From Acetobacteraceae bacterium (GTDB lineage: Bacteria > Pseudomonadota > Alphaproteobacteria > Acetobacterales > Acetobacteraceae), in the NCBI GenBank assembly GCA_003164135.1, contig PLSD01000039.1:18252-82251 (forward strand): DNA of 64,000 bases. The letters run 5' to 3'. Under the pieces are notes generated by a model. It did no database searches, had not been told where the DNA came from, and saw only the letters and a program-made list of their open reading frames with translations. Each line of letters starts with the position of its first letter. Position 1 is the first letter of the stretch. Positions 11,819 to 21,332 of this stretch are shown in pieces. The translations under genes were made by a program, and so were the position numbers.

Positions 11819-12253
11819 ATGCGCTTACACGCCTCTTGCGCCGCCCGGCCTGGTCCGGACGGTTACGACGCCATTCTGCTCCTCGGTCCCCCGGGGGCGG
11901 GCAAGTCCGACTTTTTGCTGCGCCTGATCCATGAGGGCTTTACGCTCGTGGCTGATGACCAGGTGGTGATTTGGAACGGCATTGCCTCCGCCCCGGAGGC
12001 ACTGGCCGGCCTGCTGGAAGTGCGCGGCCTGGGTATTTTTCGCCTGCCGCATCTGGCCAGTGCGCCGTTGCGGCTGGTCATCCAGTTAGGCGTGCCGGCG
12101 AAGCGCCTGCCGCAGCCTGAGACCCACCCGGAATTGGGCCTGCCGCTTGTCACCATCGACCCCTCAGCCCCGTCAGCCCCCGCTCGCGCCGTGCTGGCGC
12201 TGGAGGCCGCCTGCGGCCGCGTCACCCAGATTGCCGGGAGCTTCGCGCCATGA
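11819..12253 (+). CDS. hprK: Short alphaproteobacterial-type HPr kinase/phosphorylase
   Basis: ILLLGPPGAGKSDFLLRLIHEGFTLVADDQV Walker A; just upstream of rapZ-EIIA-HPr-EI. Confidence 0.87.
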   Translation: MRLHASCAARPGPDGYDAILLLGPPGAGKSDFLLRLIHEGFTLVADDQVVIWNGIASAPEALAGLLEVRGLGIFRLPHLASAPLRLVIQLGVPAKRLPQPETHPELGLPLVTIDPSAPSAPARAVLALEAACGRVTQIAGSFAP

Positions 12254-13149
12254 ATACGGTGGCGCCAAAACTCAGTATCGTCCTCGTCACCGGTTTCTCC
12301 GGGGCAGGCAAAAACGCCATCCTGCGCGCGCTGGAGGATCTCGGCTTCGAGACCATCGACAATCCCCCGCTCGCCACGCTGGAAGACCTCGCCGGCCGCG
12401 CCGAGAAAAACCTCGCCATCTGCGTCGATGCCCGTTCCCGCGGGTTTTCCGCCGAGGCCGTGCTGACAACCCTTGAGCATCTGCGCACGCGTCCCTCGCT
12501 CAACCCCTCGCTGGTCTTCGCCACCGCGACGCCAGAGGTGCTGCTAGGCCGCTATTCCGAGACCCGCCGCCGCCATCCGCTGGCGCAATCGGGCCCCGTG
12601 GCGGAGGGAATCGCGTTGGAACGCACGCTCACCGCCCCGCTGGCCCAGGCGGCCGACGTGCTGATCGACACCTCCAACCTGCCGCTGGCACGCCTGCGGG
12701 CCATCGTCGAACAGAATTTCGGCGCCGGCGCTCCGGCGATGGCAATTTCCCTGGTTTCCTTCGCTTATCCAGGTGGTCTGCCACCCGAGGCCGACCTGGT
12801 TTTCGACGCCCGATTCTTGCGCAATCCGCATTACGATCCCGCGTTGCGACCCTTAAGTGGCCTGGATCCTGAAATTGGAAGCTTCATCGAGCAGGACCCT
12901 GATTTTGCGGCTTATTTCAAGCATATCAAGGACATCGTTGAATTTTTATTGCCAAGATTCGTGCAGGAAGGAAAAAAATATGCAACAATCTGTATCGGAT
13001 GTACCGGCGGGCAACATAGATCAGTGTATATGATTGAAAAACTTAAAACTTGTTTAGGCAAAGCGGGATGGCGCGTGAGCGTGACCCACCGTGAAGCCGC
13101 CAAGTTTGAAGCCGCACGCGCCAACCAGAAATTACACGCCAAGGAATGA
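12250..13149 (+). CDS. rapZ: RNase adapter RapZ / nucleotide-binding protein (YvcJ family)
   Basis: VTGFSGAGKNAILRALEDLGFETIDNPP; CIGCTGGQHRSVYMIEKL. Confidence 0.95.
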   Translation: MNTVAPKLSIVLVTGFSGAGKNAILRALEDLGFETIDNPPLATLEDLAGRAEKNLAICVDARSRGFSAEAVLTTLEHLRTRPSLNPSLVFATATPEVLLGRYSETRRRHPLAQSGPVAEGIALERTLTAPLAQAADVLIDTSNLPLARLRAIVEQNFGAGAPAMAISLVSFAYPGGLPPEADLVFDARFLRNPHYDPALRPLSGLDPEIGSFIEQDPDFAAYFKHIKDIVEFLLPRFVQEGKKYATICIGCTGGQHRSVYMIEKLKTCLGKAGWRVSVTHREAAKFEAARANQKLHAKE

Positions 13150-13159
13150 GTCTCTTAAC

Positions 13160-13582
13160 ATGATCGGTCTGGTTCTTGTTACCCATGGCGCGCTCGCCAT
13201 AGCTTTGCGCGACGCCATGGAACACGTTGTCGGCAAGCAGAAAAATGTTGCCACCGTGTGCGTCGAATCGGACGCCGAGTTTGAGAGCCAGCGCGCGGAA
13301 ATCGCCAGCCGGCTGGACGAGGTCAATTCCGGCGATGGCGTGATTCTGCTGACCGACATGTTCGGCGGCACGCCCAGCAATCTGGCTATGTCCATGCTCA
13401 GCAAGCCCGGCGTGGAGATCATCGGCGGCGTGAATCTGCCCATGCTGGTGAAACTGGCGAAAATCCGCGGCACCCAGACCCTGGCCGAGGCGGTCCAATG
13501 CGCCGAGGACGCCGGACGTAAATACATCTGTTCTGGCCACGAAATTCAACACCCCACCACCACCCCGCGCGCCGCGGAGTAG
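13160..13582 (+). CDS. manX: PTS mannose/fructose-type EIIA domain protein
   Basis: MIGLVLVTHGALAIALRDAMEHVVG with active-site His; TDMFGGTPSNLAM. Confidence 0.9.
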   Translation: MIGLVLVTHGALAIALRDAMEHVVGKQKNVATVCVESDAEFESQRAEIASRLDEVNSGDGVILLTDMFGGTPSNLAMSMLSKPGVEIIGGVNLPMLVKLAKIRGTQTLAEAVQCAEDAGRKYICSGHEIQHPTTTPRAAE

Positions 13583-13584
13583 AC

Positions 13585-13872
13585 ATGAGCGAAAACAGCG
13601 CGGCGATTGCAATCGATGTTGGCGTCGTCAACCGGCGGGGCCTGCACGCGCGCGCGGCGGCCAAGCTGGTCACCCTGGCGGAACGGTTCAGCGCCTCGGT
13701 CGATGTCGCCAAGGATGGCCAAAGCGTTTCCGCCCGTTCGATCATGGGGCTGATGATGCTGGGCGCCGGCCAGGGCAGCACCGTGCGCCTCACCGCCGAG
13801 GGGTTTGACGCGAGGGAGGCCCTGGACGCCATTGCCGCGCTGATCGAGGCCGGCTTCCATGAAACAGACTAG
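13585..13872 (+). CDS. ptsH: Phosphocarrier protein HPr
   Basis: NRRGLHARAAAKLV (His15 region), SARSIMGLMMLGAGQG (Ser46 region). Confidence 0.93.
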   Translation: MSENSAAIAIDVGVVNRRGLHARAAAKLVTLAERFSASVDVAKDGQSVSARSIMGLMMLGAGQGSTVRLTAEGFDAREALDAIAALIEAGFHETD

Positions 13873-15625
13873 CCCAGCCGAGCGGCGCTTCACCGGCCAT
13901 CCGGTATCGCCCGGCATCGGCATCGGCCCGGTGCACGAGACAGCGGAGCCCGCGCTTGTCATCACCCATAAAAAAATCTCGGCGGCGGATGCTGCCGCCG
14001 AGATGGCCCGGCTGGAGGAAGCCCTGGCCCGCTCACGGCACCAGTTAGGCAAGCTCAAAGCGCGGCTGGCCGGCCTGCCCGAGCAAAGCCAGTCGGAGAT
14101 CGCGCCGCTGATTGACGCCTACCTGCACATGCTGGGCCCCTCCCGGCTGATGCGCGGCATCAAGGCACGGGTACATGATGGTCTGATCACCGCCGAAGCC
14201 GCCGTGCACGCGGAAGCCGAAGCTCAGGCCGAGGCCATCCTGGCGCTCACCGGCTCGGACCGGCAAGGCCGCGCGCGCCGGGCAGAGGAAGTACGCGAGA
14301 TCGGCCGCCGTATCCTGCGCAACCTTACCCGCCAGCCTTTCCGTAGCTTTGCCGGCCTGCCCCAAGGCTGCGTCCTCGCCGCCAACGACCTGCGCCCGGC
14401 TGACGCCGCGCTGATTCAGCCGGCCAATTTCGCAGGCATCATCACCGAGGAAGGCGGCTCCGACGGCCACACCGCCGTCATGCTGCGCGCGCTTGGCCTG
14501 CCCGCCGTGCTCGGCGCCACCGGCGTGCTCTCCGCCGCGGAGCCCGGCAGCCTCGCGATTATCGATGGCGACTCCGGCACCATCATCCTCAATCCCACCC
14601 ACGCCAGCCTGGAAGCCGCACGGCAAAAACTTGCAGCCATCACCCGCACCCGCCGCGCGCTCATCCGCCTGCAACGCCTCCCCGCCGCCACGCGCGACGG
14701 CACGGCCGTCAGCCTGCAAGCTAATCTCGAACTGCCCTTCGAACTGCCGATGATCGCGGAGTCCGGCGCGCACGGCATTGGCTTGCTGCGCAGCGAATTC
14801 ATCTTCATGAACCGCGAAATCCTCCCCGACGAGGATACCCAAACCCAGATCTACCAAAATATCGTGGAAGCCATGGACGGCGACCCGGTAACCATCCGCG
14901 TCCTCGACTGGGGGTCGGATAAGGAAATCGAGGCGCTCAGCGCGTATCTGCCGGTACAGGACGAGCCAAACCCGGCGCTGGGCCTACGCGGCATCCGCCT
15001 GCTGCTGCGCCACCCGGCGCTGCTGGAAACCCAGCTTGCCGCCATCCTGCGGGCCGGTGCCACCGGTCCGGTGCGCATCATGCTCCCTATGGTCTCGCTC
15101 ACCGCCGAAATTCGGGCCACCCGTGAAATCTACGATCGTGTCTGGAAGCGCCTGAAGCGCAAGGGTGTGCGCATTGCCGCGCAAAAACCGCCGCTCGGCA
15201 TCATGGTGGAAACCCCCGCCGCCGCCCTTGCCGCGCGCCAGCTTGCCACCCATGCCGATTTCTTCGCAATCGGCACCAACGACCTTACCATGTACACGCT
15301 GGCGGCTGACCGCGGCCTGCCAGTGGGCAGCAAACTCTACGACCCGCTGGAACCCGCAGTGCTCTCTCTCATCAGCATGACTGCCGCCGCCGCCGCCGCC
15401 GCGAAAATTCCCGTCTCGCTTTGCGGCGAACTCGCCAGCCGCGAACAAGCCGCCCCCCTGCTGCTTGGCCTTGGCATCCGCCAGCTCTCCATGCATGGCA
15501 ACGCCATCCCCCGCGTCAAACGCGCCATCCGCGCCGTCAGCCTTGCACAATGCGACGACCTCGCCACCGCCGCCTTGGCCGCCCCCGACGCCGACGCCGT
15601 CCGCGACATTATCCGCGAGGTTTGA
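13859..15625 (+). CDS. ptsI: PTS enzyme I (phosphoenolpyruvate-protein phosphotransferase)
   Basis: GGSDGHTAVMLRALGLPAV phosphohistidine region; LLRSEFIFMNR; FAIGTNDLTMYTLAADRG; ATG overlaps ptsH end. Confidence 0.94.
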   Translation: MKQTSPAERRFTGHPVSPGIGIGPVHETAEPALVITHKKISAADAAAEMARLEEALARSRHQLGKLKARLAGLPEQSQSEIAPLIDAYLHMLGPSRLMRGIKARVHDGLITAEAAVHAEAEAQAEAILALTGSDRQGRARRAEEVREIGRRILRNLTRQPFRSFAGLPQGCVLAANDLRPADAALIQPANFAGIITEEGGSDGHTAVMLRALGLPAVLGATGVLSAAEPGSLAIIDGDSGTIILNPTHASLEAARQKLAAITRTRRALIRLQRLPAATRDGTAVSLQANLELPFELPMIAESGAHGIGLLRSEFIFMNREILPDEDTQTQIYQNIVEAMDGDPVTIRVLDWGSDKEIEALSAYLPVQDEPNPALGLRGIRLLLRHPALLETQLAAILRAGATGPVRIMLPMVSLTAEIRATREIYDRVWKRLKRKGVRIAAQKPPLGIMVETPAAALAARQLATHADFFAIGTNDLTMYTLAADRGLPVGSKLYDPLEPAVLSLISMTAAAAAAAKIPVSLCGELASREQAAPLLLGLGIRQLSMHGNAIPRVKRAIRAVSLAQCDDLATAALAAPDADAVRDIIREV

Positions 15626-15634
15626 GAACGAAGC

Positions 15635-15826
15635 TTACGTCCCGGTCGCCATCAGCAGCACGACGAGGGCGACGGCCACGCCTTGCAGGATCACGCGCAG
15701 TCGCATGAGTTTGTTGGAGGTTCGCGGGTCACGGTTGGCGTCCACCATGCCGATGGCACCGATCAGCATGACGACGACGACGGCGAGCATATCGGCCATA
15801 AGCACGGCTATAATAATATCTCTCAT
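15635..15826 (-). CDS. Small two-TM membrane protein
   Basis: 63 aa with two hydrophobic segments flanking RDPRTSNKLMRLRVILQG; pattern resembles small alphaproteobacterial twin-TM proteins. Confidence 0.6.
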   Translation of the reverse strand: MRDIIIAVLMADMLAVVVVMLIGAIGMVDANRDPRTSNKLMRLRVILQGVAVALVVLLMATGT

Positions 15827-15920
15827 AGGGGCTATATAACCCTGGACTGGGCTTTGTGCATACCGCTGTGCACTGCCTTCGTGGTTGACTCTGCTGCCAT
15901 TACCCCTTCTGGCTCACCGC

Positions 15921-18248
15921 ATGCGCATTGCTCCTCTTCTTGCCCTTGTCCTGGTATTGGCTTTTGGTGTCCCGGCTGCTGGTTGGGGTTCTGCCCCGCC
16001 CCAAACCGTGCCGGCGGCGGCTGCTGCCGCACCCGCTCCGGCCAAGCCTGTCAGCGCCATTATTCCCGGCTCACCGCTTGCCGCCCTTACGGCCGCCGCC
16101 ACCAACCCTCCCGACCCCGACGCCAACACACCGGCTCCTTTTGGTACCAACTGGTTCGGCTTTTCCCTTGCCAGCGCCATTGGCGCGGACGCGGCTGGGA
16201 CGTTCGATGACTTTACCGGCGCGTTCCAGCAATCCATCCAGCTCACGCCCGTGCTGGACTGGCTGCAAAGCTTTGCGCAAGCCCCGGTCCGGCGCGCCCA
16301 CCTCGTCGGTATTGCCGAGGGTTTGTGCCTCACGATTCTTCCCGCCCTTATCGTCGCAGCCGCCTTGCGCTTCGTTTTGGGGCGCCCCCGCCGCGGACTG
16401 ATCAGCCATGCGGTGCCGCTCCCCACCACGGTTCCGCCCAATGATGACGAGGATCAGGGGCTGGCCGATGCCGAAGCAGGGGGAAGCGAAAAGCTCCCCG
16501 GCCGGCGAATCTCCTTGCGTGCCTGGGCGCGCCGCTTGCTGTTCGGCATGCTGCACTTTGGCCTTCAGCTCCTGCCACTGGTCGGTTTTGCGCTGGTCAT
16601 CGGCATCCTCCTCGCAAACGGGCTTGCAGCCCCCCGCCCGGCGCATCTTGCCGTCATCGGCCTGACCAACGCCTATCTGCTCGCGCGCGTCATCCTCGAA
16701 ACCCTTGGTTTCCTCATTGCCCCCGGCGCACCCAGCCTGCGCCTCATCGCCATGCCAGGCGTGCGTGCCGCCTGGTTGATGCGTCAGGCCGCGGCAATGC
16801 TTGCCACCGCCTTTTTCGGCTACGCCCTTGTCTCCGTTGGCGAGTTGCTGGGGCTCGTGGAGGCGGGCACCGCTGTTGTCATCCGCCTTATCGCTTTGGC
16901 CATTAACATCGAAATCGCCATCGCCATCTGGCAGAGCCGGCATCAAGTTGGGCAGTGGATTGCCGGCCCGCCGGAAGCAACCGGCGCTTTTGCGAGCTTC
17001 CGGCGGCGGCTAGGCAGCATTTGGCACTATCCGGCGCTGTTCTACGTTCTCGCCCTCTGGGTCGCCTGGGCCGGCGGCGTGCATAATGCCTTTGGCGTGT
17101 TGCTGCGGGCGATCCTGGTCTGCGTTGCCGCCCTGGTGCTTGGCCGCTTCGCGTGGACAGGCAGTTCAGTCCTGCTGGAACGGCTCTTCCCCGGCACGGC
17201 TGATACCGCCCACCCCGCATTGTTCGCACGGGCGCGTGCCTATAATCCGCTCATCCGCGTGCTCATTCGCATCACCATCGCCATTGCGGTCGTCGTCATC
17301 ATTTTGCAGGGCTGGGGGGTCGGCGCCGCCGGCTGGCTGCTCACCAACCCGATCAGTCTCAGCCTTATCAGTGCCAGCATTTCCATTGTCATTACCGTCG
17401 CCGTCGCACTGGTTTTGTGGGAATGCGCCAATCTGTTTCTCGCCGGCCGGATCGAGCGCCTGTCCATCACGGGCCGCACCACCCAGGCGTCACGCTTGCG
17501 CACCCTGCTGCCGATGCTCAAAGCCACGCTCGGGGTCACCATCTTCCTGATCGCCGGACTCATCTGCCTCTCCAAAATCGGCGTCAACGCCGCCCCGCTG
17601 TTGGCCGGCGCCGGCGTGCTCGGCATTGCCATCGGCTTTGGCAGCCAAAAGCTGGTGCAGGATGTCATCACCGGCCTGTTCCTGCTGCTGGAGGACGCGA
17701 TGCAGGTCGGCGACGTTGTTGCGCTGGCCGGCATGACCGGCACGGTCGAGCGCCTCTCGATTCGAACCATCCGCCTGCGCGGCGGGGACGGCTCCACCAA
17801 TATCATCCCATTCTCCGCCGTCACCACCGTCACCAACATGACGCGCGATTTCGGCTACGCGCAGATATCCATCAATGTCGGCTACCAGGAAAACCTCGAC
17901 CGCGCGTTCGCCGTGCTGACCGACATCGCACGCACCATGCGCGCCGAGCCCGCCTGGGCGGCGATGATCCGCGACGATCTGCAGCTTTTCGGCCTGGACC
18001 AGTTCGGCGCCAATGGCCTTGTCGTCACCGGGCAAATCCGCACCGGCCCCGGCCAGCACTGGGCCGTACGGCGGGAGTTCTACGGCCGGGTGCAGAAGCG
18101 CTTCGCCGCGGAAGGGATCGAAATCTCCTACGCCCAGCCGAGCTACACCATCGACCCGGCCTTAATCCAAAGTCTGGCCGAGGCGGTCGCTACCGCCCAG
18201 CATCCACCAGCACCCGCCGGCCAGAAGCCCGTCGCCGCGCCGGAATAA
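15921..18248 (+). CDS. Mechanosensitive ion channel family protein (MscS-like, extra N-terminal TM region)
   Basis: MscS core: LLAGAGVLGIAIGFGSQKLVQDVITGLFLLLEDAMQVGDVVALAGMTGTVERLSIRTIRLRGGDGSTNIIPFSAV. Confidence 0.92.
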   Translation: MRIAPLLALVLVLAFGVPAAGWGSAPPQTVPAAAAAAPAPAKPVSAIIPGSPLAALTAAATNPPDPDANTPAPFGTNWFGFSLASAIGADAAGTFDDFTGAFQQSIQLTPVLDWLQSFAQAPVRRAHLVGIAEGLCLTILPALIVAAALRFVLGRPRRGLISHAVPLPTTVPPNDDEDQGLADAEAGGSEKLPGRRISLRAWARRLLFGMLHFGLQLLPLVGFALVIGILLANGLAAPRPAHLAVIGLTNAYLLARVILETLGFLIAPGAPSLRLIAMPGVRAAWLMRQAAAMLATAFFGYALVSVGELLGLVEAGTAVVIRLIALAINIEIAIAIWQSRHQVGQWIAGPPEATGAFASFRRRLGSIWHYPALFYVLALWVAWAGGVHNAFGVLLRAILVCVAALVLGRFAWTGSSVLLERLFPGTADTAHPALFARARAYNPLIRVLIRITIAIAVVVIILQGWGVGAAGWLLTNPISLSLISASISIVITVAVALVLWECANLFLAGRIERLSITGRTTQASRLRTLLPMLKATLGVTIFLIAGLICLSKIGVNAAPLLAGAGVLGIAIGFGSQKLVQDVITGLFLLLEDAMQVGDVVALAGMTGTVERLSIRTIRLRGGDGSTNIIPFSAVTTVTNMTRDFGYAQISINVGYQENLDRAFAVLTDIARTMRAEPAWAAMIRDDLQLFGLDQFGANGLVVTGQIRTGPGQHWAVRREFYGRVQKRFAAEGIEISYAQPSYTIDPALIQSLAEAVATAQHPPAPAGQKPVAAPE

Positions 18249-18906
18249 GCCCTTGCAGGTTCTTGGTGGCTTCCACGATGTGCAGGCCGGCCAGCTGCGG
18301 CATAAGTATGTGTCCGGTGCGTTCGCACAGGTTAAAGGCACGTAGCGCCGGCTCCCAGGGCACCGGTGGCGCGAACAGGCAGCTTTCCTCTTTTTCCACC
18401 CGGAAAAATAACCCATGCAGCAGCCGGGTAAGCTGTGCTTCGGAATACGGCTGGCCTTGGCCGAACGGCGTCGTCTCCACATGGGCCCACAGCCCGCGCC
18501 GGTTCGGCACCACCACAATCAGCCGCCCGTCATCCTTCAATAGCCGCCACACTTCGCGCAGGCATCGCCGGGCATTACCGGCCTGTTCCAACCCATGCAC
18601 GAGCAGTATCCGGTCGAACATCATGTCGGGGAAGGGCAGGGCGTCTTCCTCCGCGCTGCAGGCCAAGTTCGCCCGCCCCGCCGGCCACGGATTCAGGCCC
18701 CCCAGTTGCGGTGGCGAGATGGCAATGCACCGCTGCGCCTGCTCACGCCACAGATGCAAATACGGCCCGGTCGCCCCGAGCCCCAAAATCGACATGCCCG
18801 CGCAATCCGGCCACAGGCCAAGCAATTTGCGCCGCAGCAGCGCGGCTGTCATCTGTCCCAGCGCGGTGGCATAAAATCCGCCCGCATCTCGCGTATCGGT
18901 AGCCAT
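18190..18906 (-). CDS. Class I SAM-dependent methyltransferase
   Basis: LLGLWPDCAGMSILGLGATGPYL, ALPFPDMMFDRILLVHGLEQ, LREVWRLLKDDGRLIVVVPNR. Confidence 0.82.
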   Translation of the reverse strand: MATDTRDAGGFYATALGQMTAALLRRKLLGLWPDCAGMSILGLGATGPYLHLWREQAQRCIAISPPQLGGLNPWPAGRANLACSAEEDALPFPDMMFDRILLVHGLEQAGNARRCLREVWRLLKDDGRLIVVVPNRRGLWAHVETTPFGQGQPYSEAQLTRLLHGLFFRVEKEESCLFAPPVPWEPALRAFNLCERTGHILMPQLAGLHIVEATKNLQGLIPARRRASGRRVLVDAGR

Positions 18907-18946
18907 TCGCCCTATATATACGCGCAAACGCCAAGGAGCGACACAC

Positions 18947-19672
18947 GTGACAGTGACAGCAACGCCTATCCCCATGCTGACCGACAATTATTCCTGGCTG
19001 CTGCGGGAATTGAGCACCGGCAAGGTCGCCATCGTGGACCCGGCGGCGGCGGAACCAGCCATCGCCGCCATCGAGGCCGCGGGCGGCCGCCTCGACTACA
19101 TTTTCCTCACCCACCATCACGGCGACCATATCGACGGCGTCCCGGCCCTGGTGGCACGCTATCATCCGGTGGTCGTGGGCAACGCGGCGGATGCGCACCG
19201 TCTGCCGAAACTCGACATCGCGGTGCACGAAGGCGACCAGGTGGAGTTCGGCGCCGCAAAACTGCGGGTCATCGCCGTGCCTGGCCACACGCTGGGCCAC
19301 ATTGCCTATTACATCGCCGACGGCGGCATCCTGCTCCCCGGCGACACGCTGTTCAGCCTGGGCTGCGGCCGGCTGTTCGAGGGCACGCCCCAGGACATGT
19401 TCACCTCGCTGCAAAAACTATCGGCGCTGCCCGGCGAGACCCTGGTCTGCTGCGGGCATGAATACACCCAGTCCAACGCCAAATTCGCCCTCTCGGTGGA
19501 CCCGGACAACGAAGCGCTGCGCGAGCGCGCCGCGGCGGTAAACGCGCTGCGTGCCGCCGGACAGGCAACCGTGCCGGTCACGCTCGCCTCCGAGCGCGAC
19601 TGCAACCCGTTCCTGCGCGCCCCGGATGCCGCCAGTTTAGGCCGCCTGCGCGCCGCGAAAGATGTCTTCTAA
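18947..19672 (+). CDS. gloB: Hydroxyacylglutathione hydrolase (glyoxalase II)
   Basis: FLTHHHGDHIDG metal site, VPGHTLGHIAYY, CCGHEYTQSNAKFAL. Confidence 0.94.
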   Translation: MTVTATPIPMLTDNYSWLLRELSTGKVAIVDPAAAEPAIAAIEAAGGRLDYIFLTHHHGDHIDGVPALVARYHPVVVGNAADAHRLPKLDIAVHEGDQVEFGAAKLRVIAVPGHTLGHIAYYIADGGILLPGDTLFSLGCGRLFEGTPQDMFTSLQKLSALPGETLVCCGHEYTQSNAKFALSVDPDNEALRERAAAVNALRAAGQATVPVTLASERDCNPFLRAPDAASLGRLRAAKDVF

Positions 19673-21248
19673 TCCCATGAACAGGCAGGAACGCCGCCGC
19701 CTCGCTAAAACCACCCCGCCCAACAGCGCGGCACTGCTGGCGCAGGGGTTTAACGCGCAACAGCAAGGCAATCTCGCGGCGGCGGAAACCCTATACCGGC
19801 AGGTGCTGCAACAGGAACCCGCGCATTTCGATGCCACGCGCCTGCTTGGCGAACTGCTGCTCACCCGTGGCCAGCTCCGGGAGGCGATCGCCCTGCTGAA
19901 CCACCTCGCGGCGCAGCACCCGCGCAACTTCCTCGCGCATTACACGCTCGGCAACGCCTGCCGTCTGGCTGGACAGACTGATACGGCCATCGCCTGCTAC
20001 CAAAACGCCCTGTCCCTGAAACCCGGCTTTCCCGGCGCGCTGCACGGCCTGGGTCTCGCCCTGCGCCGCGCAGAGCGTGAGCGTGAGGCAGCCGCCAGTT
20101 TCCGCCAGGCGGTTGCAGCGGAACCCAACTGGGCCGAGGCCTGGAAAGACCTGGGACTGACCTTGGCGACGCTGGGCGAAATCCCAGAAGCCGAAGCCGC
20201 CCTCAAACGCGCCGTTACCCTGCAACCGGGCTTTGGTGAGGCGCAGCGCCACCTCGCAGCCATTCGCCGGGACCAGGCCACGGAAGCCGAAACGGCCGCG
20301 CTGATGGCCTGCGCCGCCGACCCGCGCCTGCCGCCCGAGGAGAAGATCGAGATATTGTTCACGCTCGGCCGTCAGGAGGACAAGGCCGGGCATTACGCCG
20401 CCGCCTTCAAGCATTTCGCCGCCGCCAACGCACTGCTGCGCGCCAGACAAACCCAATCCGGCATCCACTTCGACCGCGCCCGCCTGACCAGCGACATCGA
20501 CAAATTGATCGCCATTTTTTCTCCGGCCTTCTTCGCCGCCCGAACCGCAACCGGCAGATCATCGGAGGCGCCAGTCTTCATCGCCGGCATGCCGCGCGCC
20601 GGCTCCACCTTGTTCGAGCAGATCGCCGCCAGCCATTCCCAGGTTTTCGGCGCTGGCGAGTGCTTTGGCATCGGTGCCGCCGCTTCGCGCATCGGCTGGG
20701 CGCCGTCTCCCGCGTGGACACCGGAGAGCCTGCGCACCGAGGCCGAAACCTACCTGCGCACCCAGCAGGCAAAAGCCGGGAACGCCGCGCGCATCATCGA
20801 TAAAATGCCCGACAATATTTTCCAGCTCGGCCTCATTGCCACGCTGTTCCCGCAGGCCCGCGTCATCTTCTGCGCCCGCGACCCACGCGACACCATTATC
20901 TCCTGCTTCTTCCAGCACTTCTCCCAGCCGCTCGCCTACGACACGGACTTACAGGACTGCGCCTTCCGCCTACGTGAAATCGAGCGCCTGACCCGTCACT
21001 GGCAAAACGTACTGCCACTATGCCACATGACGCTTTCCTACGAGGCGCTGCTCGCTGACCCGCAAGCCGAATCCCGCGACCTCATCAGTTTCCTCGGGCT
21101 GGAATGGGAACCGCAATGCCTGGATTTCCACCTGAGCGCGCGCGCCGTCCGCACCGCCAGTTGGGCCCAGGTCCGCCAACCGCTCTACCAGACCGCCGCC
21201 GGGCGCTGGCGCAACTATGAGCCGCACCTGAAAGACCTGCAGCTCTAA
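19662..21248 (+). CDS. TPR-repeat sulfotransferase family protein
   Basis: N-terminal TPRs; APVFIAGMPRAGSTLFEQIAASH PAPS-binding loop; VIFCARDPRDTIISCFF. Confidence 0.86.
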   Translation: MSSNPMNRQERRRLAKTTPPNSAALLAQGFNAQQQGNLAAAETLYRQVLQQEPAHFDATRLLGELLLTRGQLREAIALLNHLAAQHPRNFLAHYTLGNACRLAGQTDTAIACYQNALSLKPGFPGALHGLGLALRRAEREREAAASFRQAVAAEPNWAEAWKDLGLTLATLGEIPEAEAALKRAVTLQPGFGEAQRHLAAIRRDQATEAETAALMACAADPRLPPEEKIEILFTLGRQEDKAGHYAAAFKHFAAANALLRARQTQSGIHFDRARLTSDIDKLIAIFSPAFFAARTATGRSSEAPVFIAGMPRAGSTLFEQIAASHSQVFGAGECFGIGAAASRIGWAPSPAWTPESLRTEAETYLRTQQAKAGNAARIIDKMPDNIFQLGLIATLFPQARVIFCARDPRDTIISCFFQHFSQPLAYDTDLQDCAFRLREIERLTRHWQNVLPLCHMTLSYEALLADPQAESRDLISFLGLEWEPQCLDFHLSARAVRTASWAQVRQPLYQTAAGRWRNYEPHLKDLQL

Positions 21249-21332
21249 CCTGTCCTCCGGGGGGTTTGCCCTGGCCGGAACTTCTGACTAAGTCCCGGCC
21301 CAGAACGAACATCGCAAAAAGGGACCACGCAG

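Noticed and set aside
15383-15403. (GCC)n run in ptsI
   Set aside because: Encodes a poly-Ala stretch in a helix of enzyme I; common in high-GC genomes and in frame, so not a notable repeat.
17417-18874. 485-aa plus-strand ORF
   Set aside because: Alternate frame over the mechanosensitive channel and methyltransferase genes; Arg/Pro/His-rich low-complexity shadow ORF.
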